Shown here: positions 20,562-31,768 of the stretch, piece after piece
How the letters are laid out: each line of letters opens with the position of its first letter
Position numbering within the stretch: position 1 is the stretch's first letter
Assembly (NCBI RefSeq): GCF_016307205.1
Contig: NZ_JAEIJD010000002.1
Coordinates: 62,001 to 126,000 of the forward strand
Source of the DNA: Pontibaca salina
GTDB lineage: Bacteria > Pseudomonadota > Alphaproteobacteria > Rhodobacterales > Rhodobacteraceae
Direction: 5' to 3'
Length of the DNA stretch: 64,000 nt
The notes under the pieces: generated by a model
The model's database searches: none
What the model saw: the letters and a program-made list of their open reading frames with translations, nothing else
What the model was told of the DNA's origin: nothing
Position numbers and translations under genes: made by a program

Positions 20562-22100
20562 ATGGGTATCCAAGCAGCAGAGATTTCTGCGATACTAAAG
20601 GACCAGATCAAGAATTATGGTCAGGAAGCCGAGGTGGCCGAGGTGGGCCGCGTCCTGAGCGTAGGCGACGGGATTGCCCGCATCTATGGGCTGGACAACG
20701 TGCAGGCCGGTGAGATGGTCGAGTTCCCCGGCGGCATCATGGGCATGGCGCTGAACCTGGAAACCGACAATGTCGGCGTCGTGATCTTCGGCTCCGACCG
20801 TGACATTGGCGAAGGCGATATCGTCAAGCGGACCAACTCCATCGTGGATGTTCCGATTGGCGATGCGCTGCTGGGCCGCGTTGTCGATGGTCTGGGCAAT
20901 CCGATCGACGGCAAGGGGCCGATCGCGACGACCGAACGCGGTGTTGCCGACGTCAAGGCACCGGGCATCATCCCGCGTAAATCTGTGCACGAGCCGATGG
21001 CGACGGGCATGAAGGCCGTCGACTCGATGATTCCGATCGGACGCGGCCAGCGCGAACTGATCATTGGCGACCGTCAGACCGGCAAGACCGCTTTGGCGCT
21101 CGACACGATCCTGAACCAGAAATCCTATAATGACGCTGCAGGCGACGATGAGGGCAAGAAGCTGTATTGCGTCTATGTCGCCGTCGGCCAGAAGCGTTCG
21201 ACCGTGGCGCAGCTGGTGAAAAAGCTGGAAGAGAACAACGCCATGGAATATTCCATCGTCGTTGCCGCAACTGCTTCCGAGCCTGCTCCGCTGCAGTACC
21301 TCGCTCCTTATACCGCGACCGCCATGGCCGAGCATTTCCGCGACAATGGCCGTCACGCGCTGGTGGTTTATGACGACTTGTCGAAGCAGGCTGTGGCCTA
21401 TCGTCAAATGTCGCTGCTGCTGCGTCGTCCACCAGGACGCGAAGCCTATCCGGGTGACGTGTTCTATCTGCACTCGCGGCTTCTCGAGCGTTCGGCCAAG
21501 CTGAACGAGGATTTCGGTGCTGGGTCGCTGACCGCGCTGCCGATCATCGAAACACAAGGCGGCGACGTGTCGGCGTTTATTCCCACAAACGTGATTTCGA
21601 TCACTGACGGGCAGATTTTCCTCGAGACCGAGCTGTTCTATCAGGGCATCCGCCCAGCGGTGAACACTGGTCTATCGGTGTCACGTGTGGGTTCTTCGGC
21701 GCAGACCAACGCGATGAAATCGGTCGCCGGTCCGGTCAAGCTGGAATTGGCGCAATATCGCGAGATGGCGGCGTTCGCACAGTTCGGTTCGGACCTTGAC
21801 GCGGCGACGCAGCGTCTGCTGAACCGCGGCGCGCGGTTGACCGAACTGATGAAACAGCCGCAGTATTCTCCGCTGACCAACGCTGAAATCGTTTGCGTTA
21901 TCTATGCTGGGACGAACGGCTATCTAGACAATCTACCGGTGTCGGATGTGGGCCGCTTTGAGTCCGGTCTGCTGGCGCACCTGCGGGGCAAACGCTCGGA
22001 TATCTTGGATTTCATCACCAACGAAGATCCCAAGGTCAAAGGCGAAGCCGAGGAGAAGATCAAGGCTGCAATCGACGAATTCGCCGCCGATTTCGCTTAA
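20562..22100 (+). CDS. atpA: ATP synthase F1 alpha subunit
   Basis: The 512-residue non-catalytic nucleotide-binding subunit carries the P-loop [11 protein letters not shown] near residue 169 and the ATPase alpha/beta signature region [14 protein letters not shown]-like segment ([17 protein letters not shown]) near residue 363. Length is standard. The ATG follows the atpH stop codon directly. Confidence 0.98.
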   Translation: MGIQAAEISAILKDQIKNYGQEAEVAEVGRVLSVGDGIARIYGLDNVQAGEMVEFPGGIMGMALNLETDNVGVVIFGSDRDIGEGDIVKRTNSIVDVPIGDALLGRVVDGLGNPIDGKGPIATTERGVADVKAPGIIPRKSVHEPMATGMKAVDSMIPIGRGQRELIIGDRQTGKTALALDTILNQKSYNDAAGDDEGKKLYCVYVAVGQKRSTVAQLVKKLEENNAMEYSIVVAATASEPAPLQYLAPYTATAMAEHFRDNGRHALVVYDDLSKQAVAYRQMSLLLRRPPGREAYPGDVFYLHSRLLERSAKLNEDFGAGSLTALPIIETQGGDVSAFIPTNVISITDGQIFLETELFYQGIRPAVNTGLSVSRVGSSAQTNAMKSVAGPVKLELAQYREMAAFAQFGSDLDAATQRLLNRGARLTELMKQPQYSPLTNAEIVCVIYAGTNGYLDNLPVSDVGRFESGLLAHLRGKRSDILDFITNEDPKVKGEAEEKIKAAIDEFAADFA

Positions 22101-22113
22101 GGGGGTTTGACAG

Positions 22114-23001
22114 ATGGCAAACCTCAAGGATCTAAAGAACCGGATCGAAAGCGTCAAGAATACGCGCAAGATTACCAAGGCCATGCAAATGGTTGCCGCG
22201 GCGAAGCTTCGCCGCGCGCAGGAGGCTGCGGAACAGTCGCGCCCCTATACGGAGCGGTTCAATGCCGTCATGGCGCAATTGGCCGCATCGGTGGGCGCAT
22301 CAGATTCTGCGCCACGCCTGCTGGCAGGAACCGGTAGCGATCAAACCCATTTGCTGGTGGTGCTCACCGCCGAGCGGGGGTTGTGCGGCGGGTTCAACGC
22401 GAATATCGCCAAACTGGCGCGCGTTCATGCCGGACAGCTGAAAGCCGAAGGCAAGACGGTCAAGATTGTGACCGTCGGCAAAAAGGGCCGTGATGCGCTT
22501 AAGCGTGAATATGAAGAGTATTTCGTTGACCATGTGGATCTAACCGAAATCAAGCGCATCGCGTATTCCGATGCGCAGGGTATCGCTCGCGATATCATCA
22601 AGCGGTTCGATGCGGGTGAGTTCGACGTGGCGACGCTGTTCTATTCGAAATTCGTCAACGTTGTGACTCAGGAGCCAACTGCACAGCAGATCATTCCCGC
22701 GGCTTATGAGACCGAAGTGAGCGAGGACACGCAGGCCGATACCGGCGCGGTCTATGATTACGAGCCGGACGAAGAGGCGATTTTGGCCGACCTGCTGCCG
22801 CGCGGTGTCGCGACGCAGGTCTTCTCGGCGCTGTTGGAAAACGGCGCATCCGAGCAGGGTGCGCGGATGTCCGCGATGGACAACGCCACCCGCAACGCGG
22901 GCGAGATGATCGACAAGCTGACGATCGAATACAACCGTTCGCGCCAGGCCGTGATCACCAACGAGCTGATTGAAATCATTTCGGGCGCCGAGGCGCTCTA
23001 A
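22114..23001 (+). CDS. atpG: ATP synthase F1 gamma subunit
   Basis: The 295-residue central-stalk subunit begins with [20 protein letters not shown] and ends with [23 protein letters not shown]-type helix, the two antiparallel coiled-coil halves that turn inside the alpha-beta ring. The internal region has [14 protein letters not shown] near residue 85. It is thirteen bases after atpA. Confidence 0.97.
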   Translation: MANLKDLKNRIESVKNTRKITKAMQMVAAAKLRRAQEAAEQSRPYTERFNAVMAQLAASVGASDSAPRLLAGTGSDQTHLLVVLTAERGLCGGFNANIAKLARVHAGQLKAEGKTVKIVTVGKKGRDALKREYEEYFVDHVDLTEIKRIAYSDAQGIARDIIKRFDAGEFDVATLFYSKFVNVVTQEPTAQQIIPAAYETEVSEDTQADTGAVYDYEPDEEAILADLLPRGVATQVFSALLENGASEQGARMSAMDNATRNAGEMIDKLTIEYNRSRQAVITNELIEIISGAEAL

Positions 23002-24444
<1,443 letters not shown>

Positions 24445-24455
24445 GGAGAAGCCTG

Positions 24456-24896
24456 ATGGCAGATACAATGCAGTTCGACCTCGTGAGCCCCGAACGCCGC
24501 CTTGCTTCGCACAAGGTGGCTTCGGTCAAGATCCCGGGGGCCGAAGGCGACATGACCGTGATGGCGGGCCACGCGCCCACCATCACCACCCTGCGCCCCG
24601 GCGTGTTAAAAGTCGATGGACCTGACGGCGAGATGGATTATGTCGTCAGCGGTGGTTTCGCCGAGATCAACGCGGGCAGCCTTTCGGTGCTGGCGGAAAA
24701 AGCGATCCCGGTCGGCGAAATGACCCGCGAGGATCTGGACCAGATGATTGAAGAAGCCCGCAAGGCGCATGAAAACGCGCAGGAAACCTTCAAGAATGAG
24801 CCGGGCCCGGTTGATGACGCGGCAAAGGTTCTGGCTGATATGGTGGCCGTGGGCGACCATATCAGATTGTCGTCAAACGCGCCGTTGCCCGGCTGA
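24456..24896 (+). CDS. atpC: ATP synthase F1 epsilon subunit
   Basis: The 146-residue rotor subunit has the N-terminal beta-sandwich ([14 protein letters not shown] and [16 protein letters not shown] near residue 28) and a short C-terminal helical region. It is the last gene of the F1 operon and is followed by a strong terminator, so no F0 genes are part of this operon, as usual in Alphaproteobacteria. Confidence 0.96.
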   Translation: MADTMQFDLVSPERRLASHKVASVKIPGAEGDMTVMAGHAPTITTLRPGVLKVDGPDGEMDYVVSGGFAEINAGSLSVLAEKAIPVGEMTREDLDQMIEEARKAHENAQETFKNEPGPVDDAAKVLADMVAVGDHIRLSSNAPLPG

Positions 24897-24904
24897 TTTG
24901 TGAT

Positions 24905-24934
24905 AAAACCGGCCCCCCTCGGGCCGGTTTTCTT
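24905..24934 (+). terminator. Intrinsic terminator of the atpHAGDC operon
   Basis: A ten-base perfect stem AAACCGGCCC/GGGCCGGTTT with a five-base loop leads into TTTTC. It begins eight bases after the atpC stop. Confidence 0.92.
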
Positions 24935-24998
24935 CGATTGTAACCTCAGCTGAGAAGGCGCGTTGCCTTGCCGGCAATCCGTCGCTAAACCGCGCGCC

Positions 24999-25703
24999 AT
25001 GAAACAATCAGTTCGCCCACACCGAAATTTTTATGGCCGCACCAAGGGGCAATCACTCCGGCGCAGCCAGAAAGCCTATATCGATCAAGATCTGGCTTCC
25101 TTCTCGCCAGGAGCGGTCGATTGGGATGTAAACCCAGAGCGCACACCGCTTGATATTCAGACATTATATGGCGGACGACCGCTTTGGCTGGAGGTCGGCT
25201 TTGGCGGGGGCGAGCATCTTGTGCATCAGGCCGCCCGCAACCCCGATGTGGGAATCATCGGAGCCGAACCTTATATCAACGGCGTGGCGATGCTGTTGGG
25301 CAAGATCCGGCGCGCCGGTGTTCGCAATCTGGCAGTGCATCCGGGTGATGCGCGCGATTTAATGGATGTTCTTCCGCCTCGATCGGTTGCACGGGCGTTT
25401 CTGCTTTATCCTGATCCCTGGCCAAAGAAGCGCCATCATCGCCGCCGCTTCGTCACGCAAGAACATCTTGAGCCTTTGGCCCGCGCAATGGCGCCCGGGG
25501 CGATCCTGCGACTTGCGACGGATATTCCCGACTATGTGCGGCAAGCATTGGAAGAGGTGCCGCGCGCCGGGTTCGATTGGCTTGCCGAGCGCCCGGCCGA
25601 CTGGCGCGAACCATGGGATGATTGGATCTCTACCCGCTATGAACAAAAGGCACTGCGCGAAGGGCGTTCGCCGCATTACCTGACCTTTCGGCGCAAGGAT
25701 TAA
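24999..25703 (+). CDS. trmB: tRNA (guanine46-N7)-methyltransferase
   Basis: The 234-residue enzyme makes m7G46 in the variable loop of tRNAs. The SAM site WLEVGFGGGEHLV near residue 62, the GAEPYINGVA segment and the family-specific LLYPDPWPKKRHHRRR near residue 132 are all clear. An upstream in-frame ATG exists at 24963, but MKQSVRPHRNFYGRTKG is the usual alphaproteobacterial start, so 24999 is preferred even though no strong ribosome site is visible. Confidence 0.93.
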   Translation: MKQSVRPHRNFYGRTKGQSLRRSQKAYIDQDLASFSPGAVDWDVNPERTPLDIQTLYGGRPLWLEVGFGGGEHLVHQAARNPDVGIIGAEPYINGVAMLLGKIRRAGVRNLAVHPGDARDLMDVLPPRSVARAFLLYPDPWPKKRHHRRRFVTQEHLEPLARAMAPGAILRLATDIPDYVRQALEEVPRAGFDWLAERPADWREPWDDWISTRYEQKALREGRSPHYLTFRRKD

Positions 25704-26092
25704 GTCCAAGCGCTGGAGTTGCGTGATCATCCGCCGGCAAGCGGACCAGATCGCCGAAATCCTGCGCCGCGATAATGCCATCCACGCTGATCCTACCAAC
25801 CAAATCATTGGCGATCAAAACCCGCAGGTCGATCGTGCTATAAAGGGCGGCGGCCCGAGAGTAATTACGCAACCGCTTGGGCGCATAAATCAGCTTGCAT
25901 ACCCCGAACAGCGACTGGCAGCCGCCGATGGTGTTAAGCGTACGGGCTGCCATACTGCTTCTTTCATAGCGGATGCGCCGTGCCTCGCTTTTCCCGGTCA
26001 CTTTTTGCGACAGGAAGTTGCTTTGAACTAATTCAGCGGGCATGCTGGTGACCGGGGTCGAAGCGGCACGCCATTGAAAAAGGAGACGCGCG
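25704..26092. other. 389-base stretch with no convincing gene
   Basis: A minus-strand open frame can be read from an ATG at 25953 (MAARTLNTIGGCQSLFGVC...) to 25630 after a GAAAGAAG sequence, but it runs 74 bases into the 3' end of trmB on the other strand and matches no family I recognise. A shorter plus-strand frame overlaps it. It may be a small orphan gene, a decayed gene, or non-coding; I cannot choose. The last 45 bases hold the ribosome site of the DUF1428 gene (AAAGGAG). Confidence 0.4.
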
Positions 26093-26812
26093 ATGACCTA
26101 TTACACCGGTTCAATCGCGGCCGTCCCGACCGTGAATAAGCAGAAATATATCGATCATGTGGTCGCAGTCTGGCCTGTGTTCGCATCCTTTGGGGCGGGC
26201 CGGATGGTCGAAACGTGGGGGGTCGATGTGCCGAACGGCAAGGTCACCGATTTTTACGGGGCGGTGCAGGCCAAAGATGATGAAAGCATCGTGTTTTCGT
26301 GGATCGCGTGGCCCGATAAGGCGACCACGGATGCCGCATGGCAAAAGATCGAAAACAGCTCGGCGATGAAAGACCTACCGGAAATGCCCTTTGACGGCCG
26401 CCGCATGATTTTTGGCGGCTTTAGTCCCGTATACGAGCGGGGCAGCAGCTCTGGAGTGGGTTACTATCAGGGGTTCACGCTGGCAGTGCCGGAAAAGAAC
26501 AAGTCCGCATATATCGAAATGGCCGATCAAGGCTGGCAGATGTTCAAGAAACATGGTGCGCTTGAAATGGTTGAAGCTTGGGGCGAAGACGTGCCGCACG
26601 GTAAGCAGACCGATTTTTATCGTGCGACTAAGGCGCAAACTGGTGAGATCCCGGTTTTCAGTTGGATCGCCTGGCCTGACCGTGCCAGTTGCGATGCCGC
26701 GGCCAAGGCTATGGAGGCCGAGATGGCCGATTTCGACATGTCCAAAATGCCGTTCGACGGCATGCGGATGATATGGGCGGGATTCGAGCCGGTCTTTGAT
26801 TCGAAAGCCTAA
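26093..26812 (+). CDS. Protein with two tandem DUF1428 domains
   Basis: The 239-residue protein is an internal duplication of the DUF1428 (YbaA-like) fold, which is usually a single domain of about 115 residues. Both halves repeat the same blocks: MVETWGVDVP and MVEAWGEDVP, VFSWIAWPDKA and VFSWIAWPDRA, and MPFDGRRMI and MPFDGMRMI, with a period of about 119 residues. DUF1428 belongs to the dimeric alpha-beta barrel class, so the fusion probably makes a complete barrel from one chain. No function is established. It is followed after 31 bases by a two-domain VOC protein with which it is probably cotranscribed. Confidence 0.85.
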   Translation: MTYYTGSIAAVPTVNKQKYIDHVVAVWPVFASFGAGRMVETWGVDVPNGKVTDFYGAVQAKDDESIVFSWIAWPDKATTDAAWQKIENSSAMKDLPEMPFDGRRMIFGGFSPVYERGSSSGVGYYQGFTLAVPEKNKSAYIEMADQGWQMFKKHGALEMVEAWGEDVPHGKQTDFYRATKAQTGEIPVFSWIAWPDRASCDAAAKAMEAEMADFDMSKMPFDGMRMIWAGFEPVFDSKA

Positions 26813-26843
26813 TCATCCTCGGCCAAGCCTAGGGAGTGAGACA

Positions 26844-27653
26844 ATGACCACAAGCAATCATGGCAATCCATGTTGGTATGAACTGGCGACCAGCAAGGGC
26901 AATCTCAAATCGGCTGAGGAATTTTATGGCAAAATTCTCAGCTGGCAGGTGCAAGATTCGGGCATGGAAGGCGTAGATTACCACCTTGCCAAGGTCGGTG
27001 ACGAGATGGTGGCGGGGTTGATGACCATGCCCGAGGACGTGGCCGAGATGCCGCCCTTCTGGATGATCTATTTTGCGGTCGATGATGCGGACAGGGCCGT
27101 GGCCGATGCAAAGCAGGCCGGTGCCAGCATTCACCGAGACCCCGCAGACATTCCGGGGACCGGACGGTTTGCGGTGCTGGCCGATCCGCAAGGGGCCGTA
27201 TTCGGGGTCTTGCAAGCGGATATGAGCAGCATGTCGGCGGCCGACATGGCCAAGGCTGATACGGACGGGGGCGCGTTCGACCAAAGTAAACCCGGCCATG
27301 CCAGCTGGAACGAATTGATGTCGACGGACCCTGTTGCGGGTTTTACGTTCTATTCAGATCTGTTTGGCTGGACCAAAGGCGACGCGATCGACATGGGCGA
27401 GACTGGTGAATACCAAATGTTCCGCCGCAATGGCGTGGATATCGGCGGCATGATGGGGCTGGGTGATGCGCCAGTGTCTAACTGGCTGCCTTATTTCGGA
27501 ATCGATGGCCGCGTGTCGGACAGCATTGATGTAATCAAGGCCGCAGGTGGCAATGTGCATCACGGACCGGCTGAGGTGCCGGGTGGTCTCTTTATTGCGG
27601 TTGCTCAGGATCCCCAAGGCGCATGGTTTGCCATTGTCGGTCCAGCTAAGTGA
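26844..27653 (+). CDS. Two-domain VOC (glyoxalase/bleomycin-resistance fold) protein
   Basis: The 269-residue protein has two VOC modules. The first begins GNPCWYELATS near residue 8 and the second GHASWNELMSTDP near residue 150, with FYGKILSW and FYSDLFGW as matching helix ends. The two-module pattern resembles CFP30-like and hydroxylase-type VOC proteins of actinobacteria and Alphaproteobacteria whose substrates are mostly unknown. The ATG at 26844 follows AGGGAGTGAG; an earlier in-frame start would lie within the DUF1428 gene. Confidence 0.82.
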   Translation: MTTSNHGNPCWYELATSKGNLKSAEEFYGKILSWQVQDSGMEGVDYHLAKVGDEMVAGLMTMPEDVAEMPPFWMIYFAVDDADRAVADAKQAGASIHRDPADIPGTGRFAVLADPQGAVFGVLQADMSSMSAADMAKADTDGGAFDQSKPGHASWNELMSTDPVAGFTFYSDLFGWTKGDAIDMGETGEYQMFRRNGVDIGGMMGLGDAPVSNWLPYFGIDGRVSDSIDVIKAAGGNVHHGPAEVPGGLFIAVAQDPQGAWFAIVGPAK

Positions 27654-27956
27654 TTTATTGAGGGCGGACAGAAGGTTCACATGCGGCCTTTGCGGGCCAG
27701 CCCTGCGGAAGCGAGCAGGGCGGGGCTGCCATCCTATGTGGTGACCGCCCAAGTTTGGCTGAAACGCGCCAAGAGGAGGGGGCGGGTGAATTTCACAGCG
27801 TTTCCCTTCGCTGGACCGGGGTTTTTCACGAAAAAAATCAAAAGGGGGCGGGTTTACATCGACTGCTGAATGATTACGTTGTGCGTCTCGAAAGCACCCG
27901 CGCAGACACGCGGCCTTTGCAATTCACAAATTCCCCCCCTACAGATTGGAGTTTTC
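27654..27956. other. 303-base stretch without a recognised gene
   Basis: A seven-base hairpin (GCCCTGC at 27700-27706, GCAGGGC at 27715-27721) may end the VOC transcript, although no T-run follows. A 62-codon basic frame at 27681-27869 has no recognisable relatives and no good ribosome site. The last bases hold GGAG before the FKBP start. Confidence 0.4.
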
Positions 27957-28385
27957 ATGACCGAGGTCAAAACCGGCGACACCGTGCGCATTCACTATAC
28001 TGGCACCCTTCAAGATGGCACCACATTCGACAGTTCCGAAGGGCGTGACCCGCTGGAGTTTCAGGTTGGATCGGGCCAGATTATTCCGGGGCTGGATGTG
28101 GCAATGCCTGGCATGTCGGTCGGCGAGAAGAAGACGGTCGAAGTACCCTGCGATCAGGCCTATGGCCCAGTGAATCCCGAAATGCGTCAGGCAGTGCCGC
28201 GCGAGCATATCCCGGCCGAGATTCCGCTTGAAATCGGCACCCAGTTGCAAATGCAGACGCCAGAAGGGCAGGTGATGCCTGTCACCGTGGTCGAAGTCGC
28301 CGATAGCGAAGTGACATTGGACGCCAACCATCCGCTTGCCGGGCAGGATCTGCGCTTTGACGTCGAACTGGTCGAAGTTGCCTGA
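27957..28385 (+). CDS. FKBP-type peptidyl-prolyl cis-trans isomerase (SlyD-like)
   Basis: The 142-residue protein starts MTEVKTGDTVRIHYTGTLQDG, has FDSSEGRDPLEF near residue 25 and IIPGLDVAMPGMSVGEKK near residue 43, and an insert-in-flap region with PVNPEMRQAVPREHIP, as in SlyD. It lacks the histidine-rich metal-binding tail of E. coli SlyD and has no signal peptide, so it should be a cytosolic isomerase and chaperone. The ATG at 27957 has GGAG upstream and fits homologues better than an earlier start. Confidence 0.9.
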   Translation: MTEVKTGDTVRIHYTGTLQDGTTFDSSEGRDPLEFQVGSGQIIPGLDVAMPGMSVGEKKTVEVPCDQAYGPVNPEMRQAVPREHIPAEIPLEIGTQLQMQTPEGQVMPVTVVEVADSEVTLDANHPLAGQDLRFDVELVEVA

Positions 28386-28395
28386 ATTTAGGATT

Positions 28396-28417
28396 GCCCC
28401 GCCACTACAGGCGGGGC
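28396..28417. terminator. Possible shared terminator between FKBP gene and fabI
   Basis: GCCCCGCC and GGCGGGGC form a perfect eight-base stem with a six-base loop, sited between two converging genes. Neither strand shows a T-run, so it may only partly terminate. Confidence 0.45.
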
Positions 28418-28421
28418 GAAC

Positions 28422-29213
28422 TCACATCGATTCTGGCTGCGGCATACCGAGAACGTGATAGCCGCCATCAACGCGCACGGTTTCTCCGGTCGTGTAGGCA
28501 CCAGCATCCGAGGCCAACCAGACGGCGGTACCGCCAACCGCTTCAAGCGTGGCATTGGACCGCAACGGGGCGTTTTGTTCGGTAAACTTATAGGTTTTGC
28601 GCGCCCCGCCGATTGCAGCACCCGCCAAAGTGCGCATCGGTCCCGGCGAAATCGCGTTCACCCGGATCCCTTCAGGACCGAGATCGTTGGCCAGATACCG
28701 CGTGGCCGATTCCAGCGCCGCTTTGGCCACGCCCATTACGTTGTAATTAGGAACCACCCGATTGCTGCCCTGATAGGTCAGGGTCAATAATGTACCGCCA
28801 TTCTGCGTCATCAAAGGATGCGCGCGGCGGGCCACCTCGATGAAAGAATAGGCGCTGATTTCCAGCGAGTTGCGAAAATTGGCGCGGCTGGTGTTCAGGA
28901 ATCGTCCGGTCAGTTCCGATTTATCGGAAAAGGCGATGGCGTGGACCAGAAAATCAATCGTTGGCCAGCTTGCGGCCAGCGCGGCAAAAGCGGCATCCAG
29001 CGAGGCATCGTCGGTCACGTCGACATCTACCATGAAATCGGACCCGACACTGGCCGCCAATGGCTCCAGCCGCTTGCCGAATGATTCGCCCTGATAGGTA
29101 AAGGCCAGCTCGGCCCCTGCCTCATGCATTGCCTTGGCGATCCCCCAAGCGATCGAGCGCTCATTCGCGACCCCCATGATCAGGCCGCGCTTCCCCTTCA
29201 ATGCATCTGACAT
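28422..29213 (-). CDS. fabI: Enoyl-[acyl-carrier-protein] reductase (NADH)
   Basis: The 263-residue short-chain dehydrogenase reduces enoyl-ACP in the last step of fatty acid elongation. It shows the FabI-type start GLIMGVANERSIAWGIA, and the catalytic pair Tyr157 and Lys164 in NYNVMGVAKAALE, matching E. coli Tyr156/Lys163. It is the last gene of fabA-fabB-fabI, six bases after fabB. Confidence 0.96.
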   Translation of the reverse strand: MSDALKGKRGLIMGVANERSIAWGIAKAMHEAGAELAFTYQGESFGKRLEPLAASVGSDFMVDVDVTDDASLDAAFAALAASWPTIDFLVHAIAFSDKSELTGRFLNTSRANFRNSLEISAYSFIEVARRAHPLMTQNGGTLLTLTYQGSNRVVPNYNVMGVAKAALESATRYLANDLGPEGIRVNAISPGPMRTLAGAAIGGARKTYKFTEQNAPLRSNATLEAVGGTAVWLASDAGAYTTGETVRVDGGYHVLGMPQPESM

Positions 29214-29219
29214 CTGCTG

Positions 29220-30449
29220 TTATCCTTGAAATTTCGAAAGGATCATCGACCCATTGGTTCCGCCAAAGCCGAAACTGTTGGTCATCACGCTGTCCAACCC
29301 AGCATTCTGCACGGTCTCTAGCGCAATTTCCGACGGCTCCAGCGCTGGGTCCAGCGTTTCCACATTGATCGAACGGGCGATGAAGTCGTGTTCCAGCATC
29401 AGCAGGCTGAAGATTGCCTCCAAGGCTCCGGCGGCCCCTTGCGCATGGCCGGTCATCGATTTGGTCGAACTGATCGGCGGGGTCTGCCCCTGACCGAACA
29501 CACGGCGTACCGCCTCGACCTCGCCCACGTCACCAACCGGGGTGCTGGTGCCATGCGCATTGATATAGCCAACGCGGCGCCCCTCGGGCAGGGTTTGCAG
29601 GGCCAGACGCATGGCGCGTTCGCCGCCTTCGCCAGATGGCGCAACCATATCATGCCCGTCGCTGGTGGCACCGTAACCGGTGACCTCGGCATAGATTTTC
29701 GCACCGCGCGCGCGCGCATGCTCCAATTCTTCCAGGACAAGGATACCGCCGCCGCCCGATATCACGAACCCGTCGCGATCGGCGTCAAAGGCTCGGCTGG
29801 CGCGCTCGGGGGTGTCGTTATATTTGCTCGACATCGCGCCCATTGCATCGAACAGGCAGGACAGGGTCCAGTCTAGTTCTTCGCCGCCCCCGGCAAACAT
29901 CACGTCCTGTTTGCCCAACATGATCTGTTCAGCGGCGTTGCCGATGCAGTGCAAAGAAGTCGAACAGGCGCTGGTGATGGAGTAATTGATGCCCTTGATC
30001 TTATAGGCGGTGGCCAGATTGGCACTGACCGTCGAAGACATGCATTTGGGCACCGCAAAGGGTCCAATCCGCCGGGTTGCGCCGCTTTTCAGCACGGTCT
30101 GATGGGCGGTCAGCATGGCGCTGGTCGATGGCCCGCCGGACCCGGCAACAAGGCCGGTGCGCGGGTTGACGATATCGCCCTCGTCCAGACCCGAATCGGC
30201 AATCGCCTCGGCCATTGCGATATGGGCATAGGCGGCCCCCGGCCCCATGAAGCGCAGGGTGCGCTTGTCCACATGTTCCGCGGGGTTAATCTTCAGCGTG
30301 CCGGCAATCCGGCTGCGAAACCCATGCTCGGCCATGGCGGGGCAGGCCTCGATTCCCGAGCGCCCGGCCTTCAGAGCCTCCAGAACCTCATCTGCATTAT
30401 TTCCGATGGACGAAACTATGCCCAGCCCTGTTACAACGACGCGGCGCAT
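29220..30449 (-). CDS. fabB: 3-oxoacyl-[acyl-carrier-protein] synthase I
   Basis: The 409-residue condensing enzyme elongates unsaturated acyl-ACP. The active-site cysteine 162 lies in [13 protein letters not shown], and the catalytic histidines are in [11 protein letters not shown] and [11 protein letters not shown]. Length and the linkage to fabA identify FabB rather than FabF. It lies 42 bases downstream of fabA on the same strand. Confidence 0.96.
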   Translation of the reverse strand: MRRVVVTGLGIVSSIGNNADEVLEALKAGRSGIEACPAMAEHGFRSRIAGTLKINPAEHVDKRTLRFMGPGAAYAHIAMAEAIADSGLDEGDIVNPRTGLVAGSGGPSTSAMLTAHQTVLKSGATRRIGPFAVPKCMSSTVSANLATAYKIKGINYSITSACSTSLHCIGNAAEQIMLGKQDVMFAGGGEELDWTLSCLFDAMGAMSSKYNDTPERASRAFDADRDGFVISGGGGILVLEELEHARARGAKIYAEVTGYGATSDGHDMVAPSGEGGERAMRLALQTLPEGRRVGYINAHGTSTPVGDVGEVEAVRRVFGQGQTPPISSTKSMTGHAQGAAGALEAIFSLLMLEHDFIARSINVETLDPALEPSEIALETVQNAGLDSVMTNSFGFGGTNGSMILSKFQG

Positions 30450-30491
30450 CGGCCTCTCCTTTTATATCTTGTTGGCTCCTCGCCCGGGCAA

Positions 30492-31004
30492 TCAGGCCTC
30501 AGGCGTGGCCAGCCCAACCTTCATATCCTTGACGGCATAGATCTCTTCGCCGTCGGCGACAACGCGTCCATCGGCGACACCGATCTTGAGCTTGCGGTCA
30601 ATGACGCGGGTCATGTCTACATAATAAGTCAGCATCTTGCGGTCGGGTTTGACCATACCGGTCAGCTTGACCTCGCCCACACCCAGCGCCATGCCCTGAC
30701 CAAGCATCCCGCGCCAGCCCAGATTAAAACCGGTGAGCTGCCACAACCCATCCAGGCCCAGGCAGCCCGGCATGATCGGATTGCCGGGAAAGTGGCAGTC
30801 AAAGAACCACAGGTCGGGATGAATATCGAACTCGGCGATCACATGGCCTTTGCCGTGACTGCCGCCGTCGGCACTGATCTCGGTGATGCGATCCATCATC
30901 AGCATGGGCGGTTCGGGCAACTGTGCATTACCGGGGCCGAAAAGTTCGCCGCGGGCGCATTTCAGCAAGCCCTCTTTGTCAAAGCTGCTGGGGTATTGGG
31001 CCAT
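30492..31004 (-). CDS. fabA: 3-hydroxydecanoyl-[ACP] dehydratase/isomerase
   Basis: The 170-residue hot-dog enzyme introduces the cis double bond for unsaturated fatty acids. The catalytic His71 lies in [12 protein letters not shown] and Asp85 in LGLDGLWQL, matching the E. coli pair. It is the first gene of the operon and is divergent from irr; the 198-base region between them must contain both promoters. Confidence 0.96.
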   Translation of the reverse strand: MAQYPSSFDKEGLLKCARGELFGPGNAQLPEPPMLMMDRITEISADGGSHGKGHVIAEFDIHPDLWFFDCHFPGNPIMPGCLGLDGLWQLTGFNLGWRGMLGQGMALGVGEVKLTGMVKPDRKMLTYYVDMTRVIDRKLKIGVADGRVVADGEEIYAVKDMKVGLATPEA

Positions 31005-31134
31005 CTGGCGTGCTCTCCTGACTATTTCGTTTCGCGCATCTTGCTTCGTCTAGCATTGCACTTGGTCCTCCTGCAAGGTCGCCGGTGGCAGCCAGCATGG
31101 TCATGGATCACCGAGAGCGATCCTCCTAGTTGCG

Positions 31135-31147
31135 AATGAATTTCATT
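31135..31147. promoter_or_regulatory. Short inverted repeat in the fabA-irr divergent promoter region
   Basis: AATGA and TCATT flank a three-base centre, in an A/T-rich block 56 bases upstream of the irr start. It could be an operator for Irr or another regulator, but it does not match the TTTAGAA-type ICE box I would expect for Irr, so the role is a guess. Confidence 0.3.
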
Positions 31148-31202
31148 TGAAACCTGTGCTATGAACGCCTTATATAGAGATATGGCCAAGACAGAGATAC
31201 CA

Positions 31203-31619
31203 ATGAGCGACTGTCCTACAGAAACGGCAACGACATGGTTGAGCAAGGCGGATTTGCGCCCGACCCGACAACGCGTGGCACTGGCGGAATTGCTGGTGGG
31301 CGATGGCAGGCATCGCCATGTTACCGCCGAAAGCCTGTTTGAAGCGGCGCATGATACCGGAGCTGCCGTATCGCTGGCGACGGTTTACAACACATTGCGC
31401 GCGTTCTGCGCAGCCGGTCTTATGCAAGAGGTGACGGTGAATGGCTCGAAAAGCTATTTCGATACCAACACCCACGATCACCCACATTTCTACTGGGAAG
31501 ACGAAGGGCATCTGAGCGACGCACCGTCCGAGCAATTGCGCATCAGCGGCCTACCGCAAGCGCCTAAAGGGGCCGAGATCGTTTCGGTCGACGTGGTCAT
31601 CAGGCTACGCCGGGTCTGA
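31203..31619 (+). CDS. irr: Iron response regulator Irr (Fur family)
   Basis: The 138-residue DNA-binding protein has the Fur-family winged helix (LRPTRQRVALAELL near residue 21 and SLATVYNTLRAF near residue 58) and a histidine-rich segment NTHDHPHFYWEDEGH near residue 92, where Irr proteins bind haem or metal. The C-terminal cysteines typical of zinc-structured Fur proteins are absent, as in Irr. In Rhodobacteraceae Irr adjusts iron-using and haem genes to iron status. ATG at 31203 was chosen; two upstream in-frame ATGs at 31161 and 31182 have no better ribosome site. Confidence 0.88.
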   Translation: MSDCPTETATTWLSKADLRPTRQRVALAELLVGDGRHRHVTAESLFEAAHDTGAAVSLATVYNTLRAFCAAGLMQEVTVNGSKSYFDTNTHDHPHFYWEDEGHLSDAPSEQLRISGLPQAPKGAEIVSVDVVIRLRRV

Positions 31620-31704
31620 TTGCTTTTCGCTGTTTGTTAACCGCTCTCAGAGCGCCGACATATGGCTTGATCTGTGGTCGATATGTGCACCTAGGATCCA
31701 AAAA

Positions 31705-31740
31705 GATGAAGCGCCAGACAGCTTGTTCTGGCGCTTCATC
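31705..31740. terminator. Bidirectional terminator between irr and purB
   Basis: A 14-base perfect stem (GATGAAGCGCCAGA with TCTGGCGCTTCATC, eight-base loop) has TTAATCTT after it on the plus strand and TTTTT on the minus strand. It can end both converging transcripts, with the minus side (purB) the stronger. Confidence 0.9.
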
Positions 31741-31768
31741 TTAATCTTACTTGGTTCTATGGTTCTCG

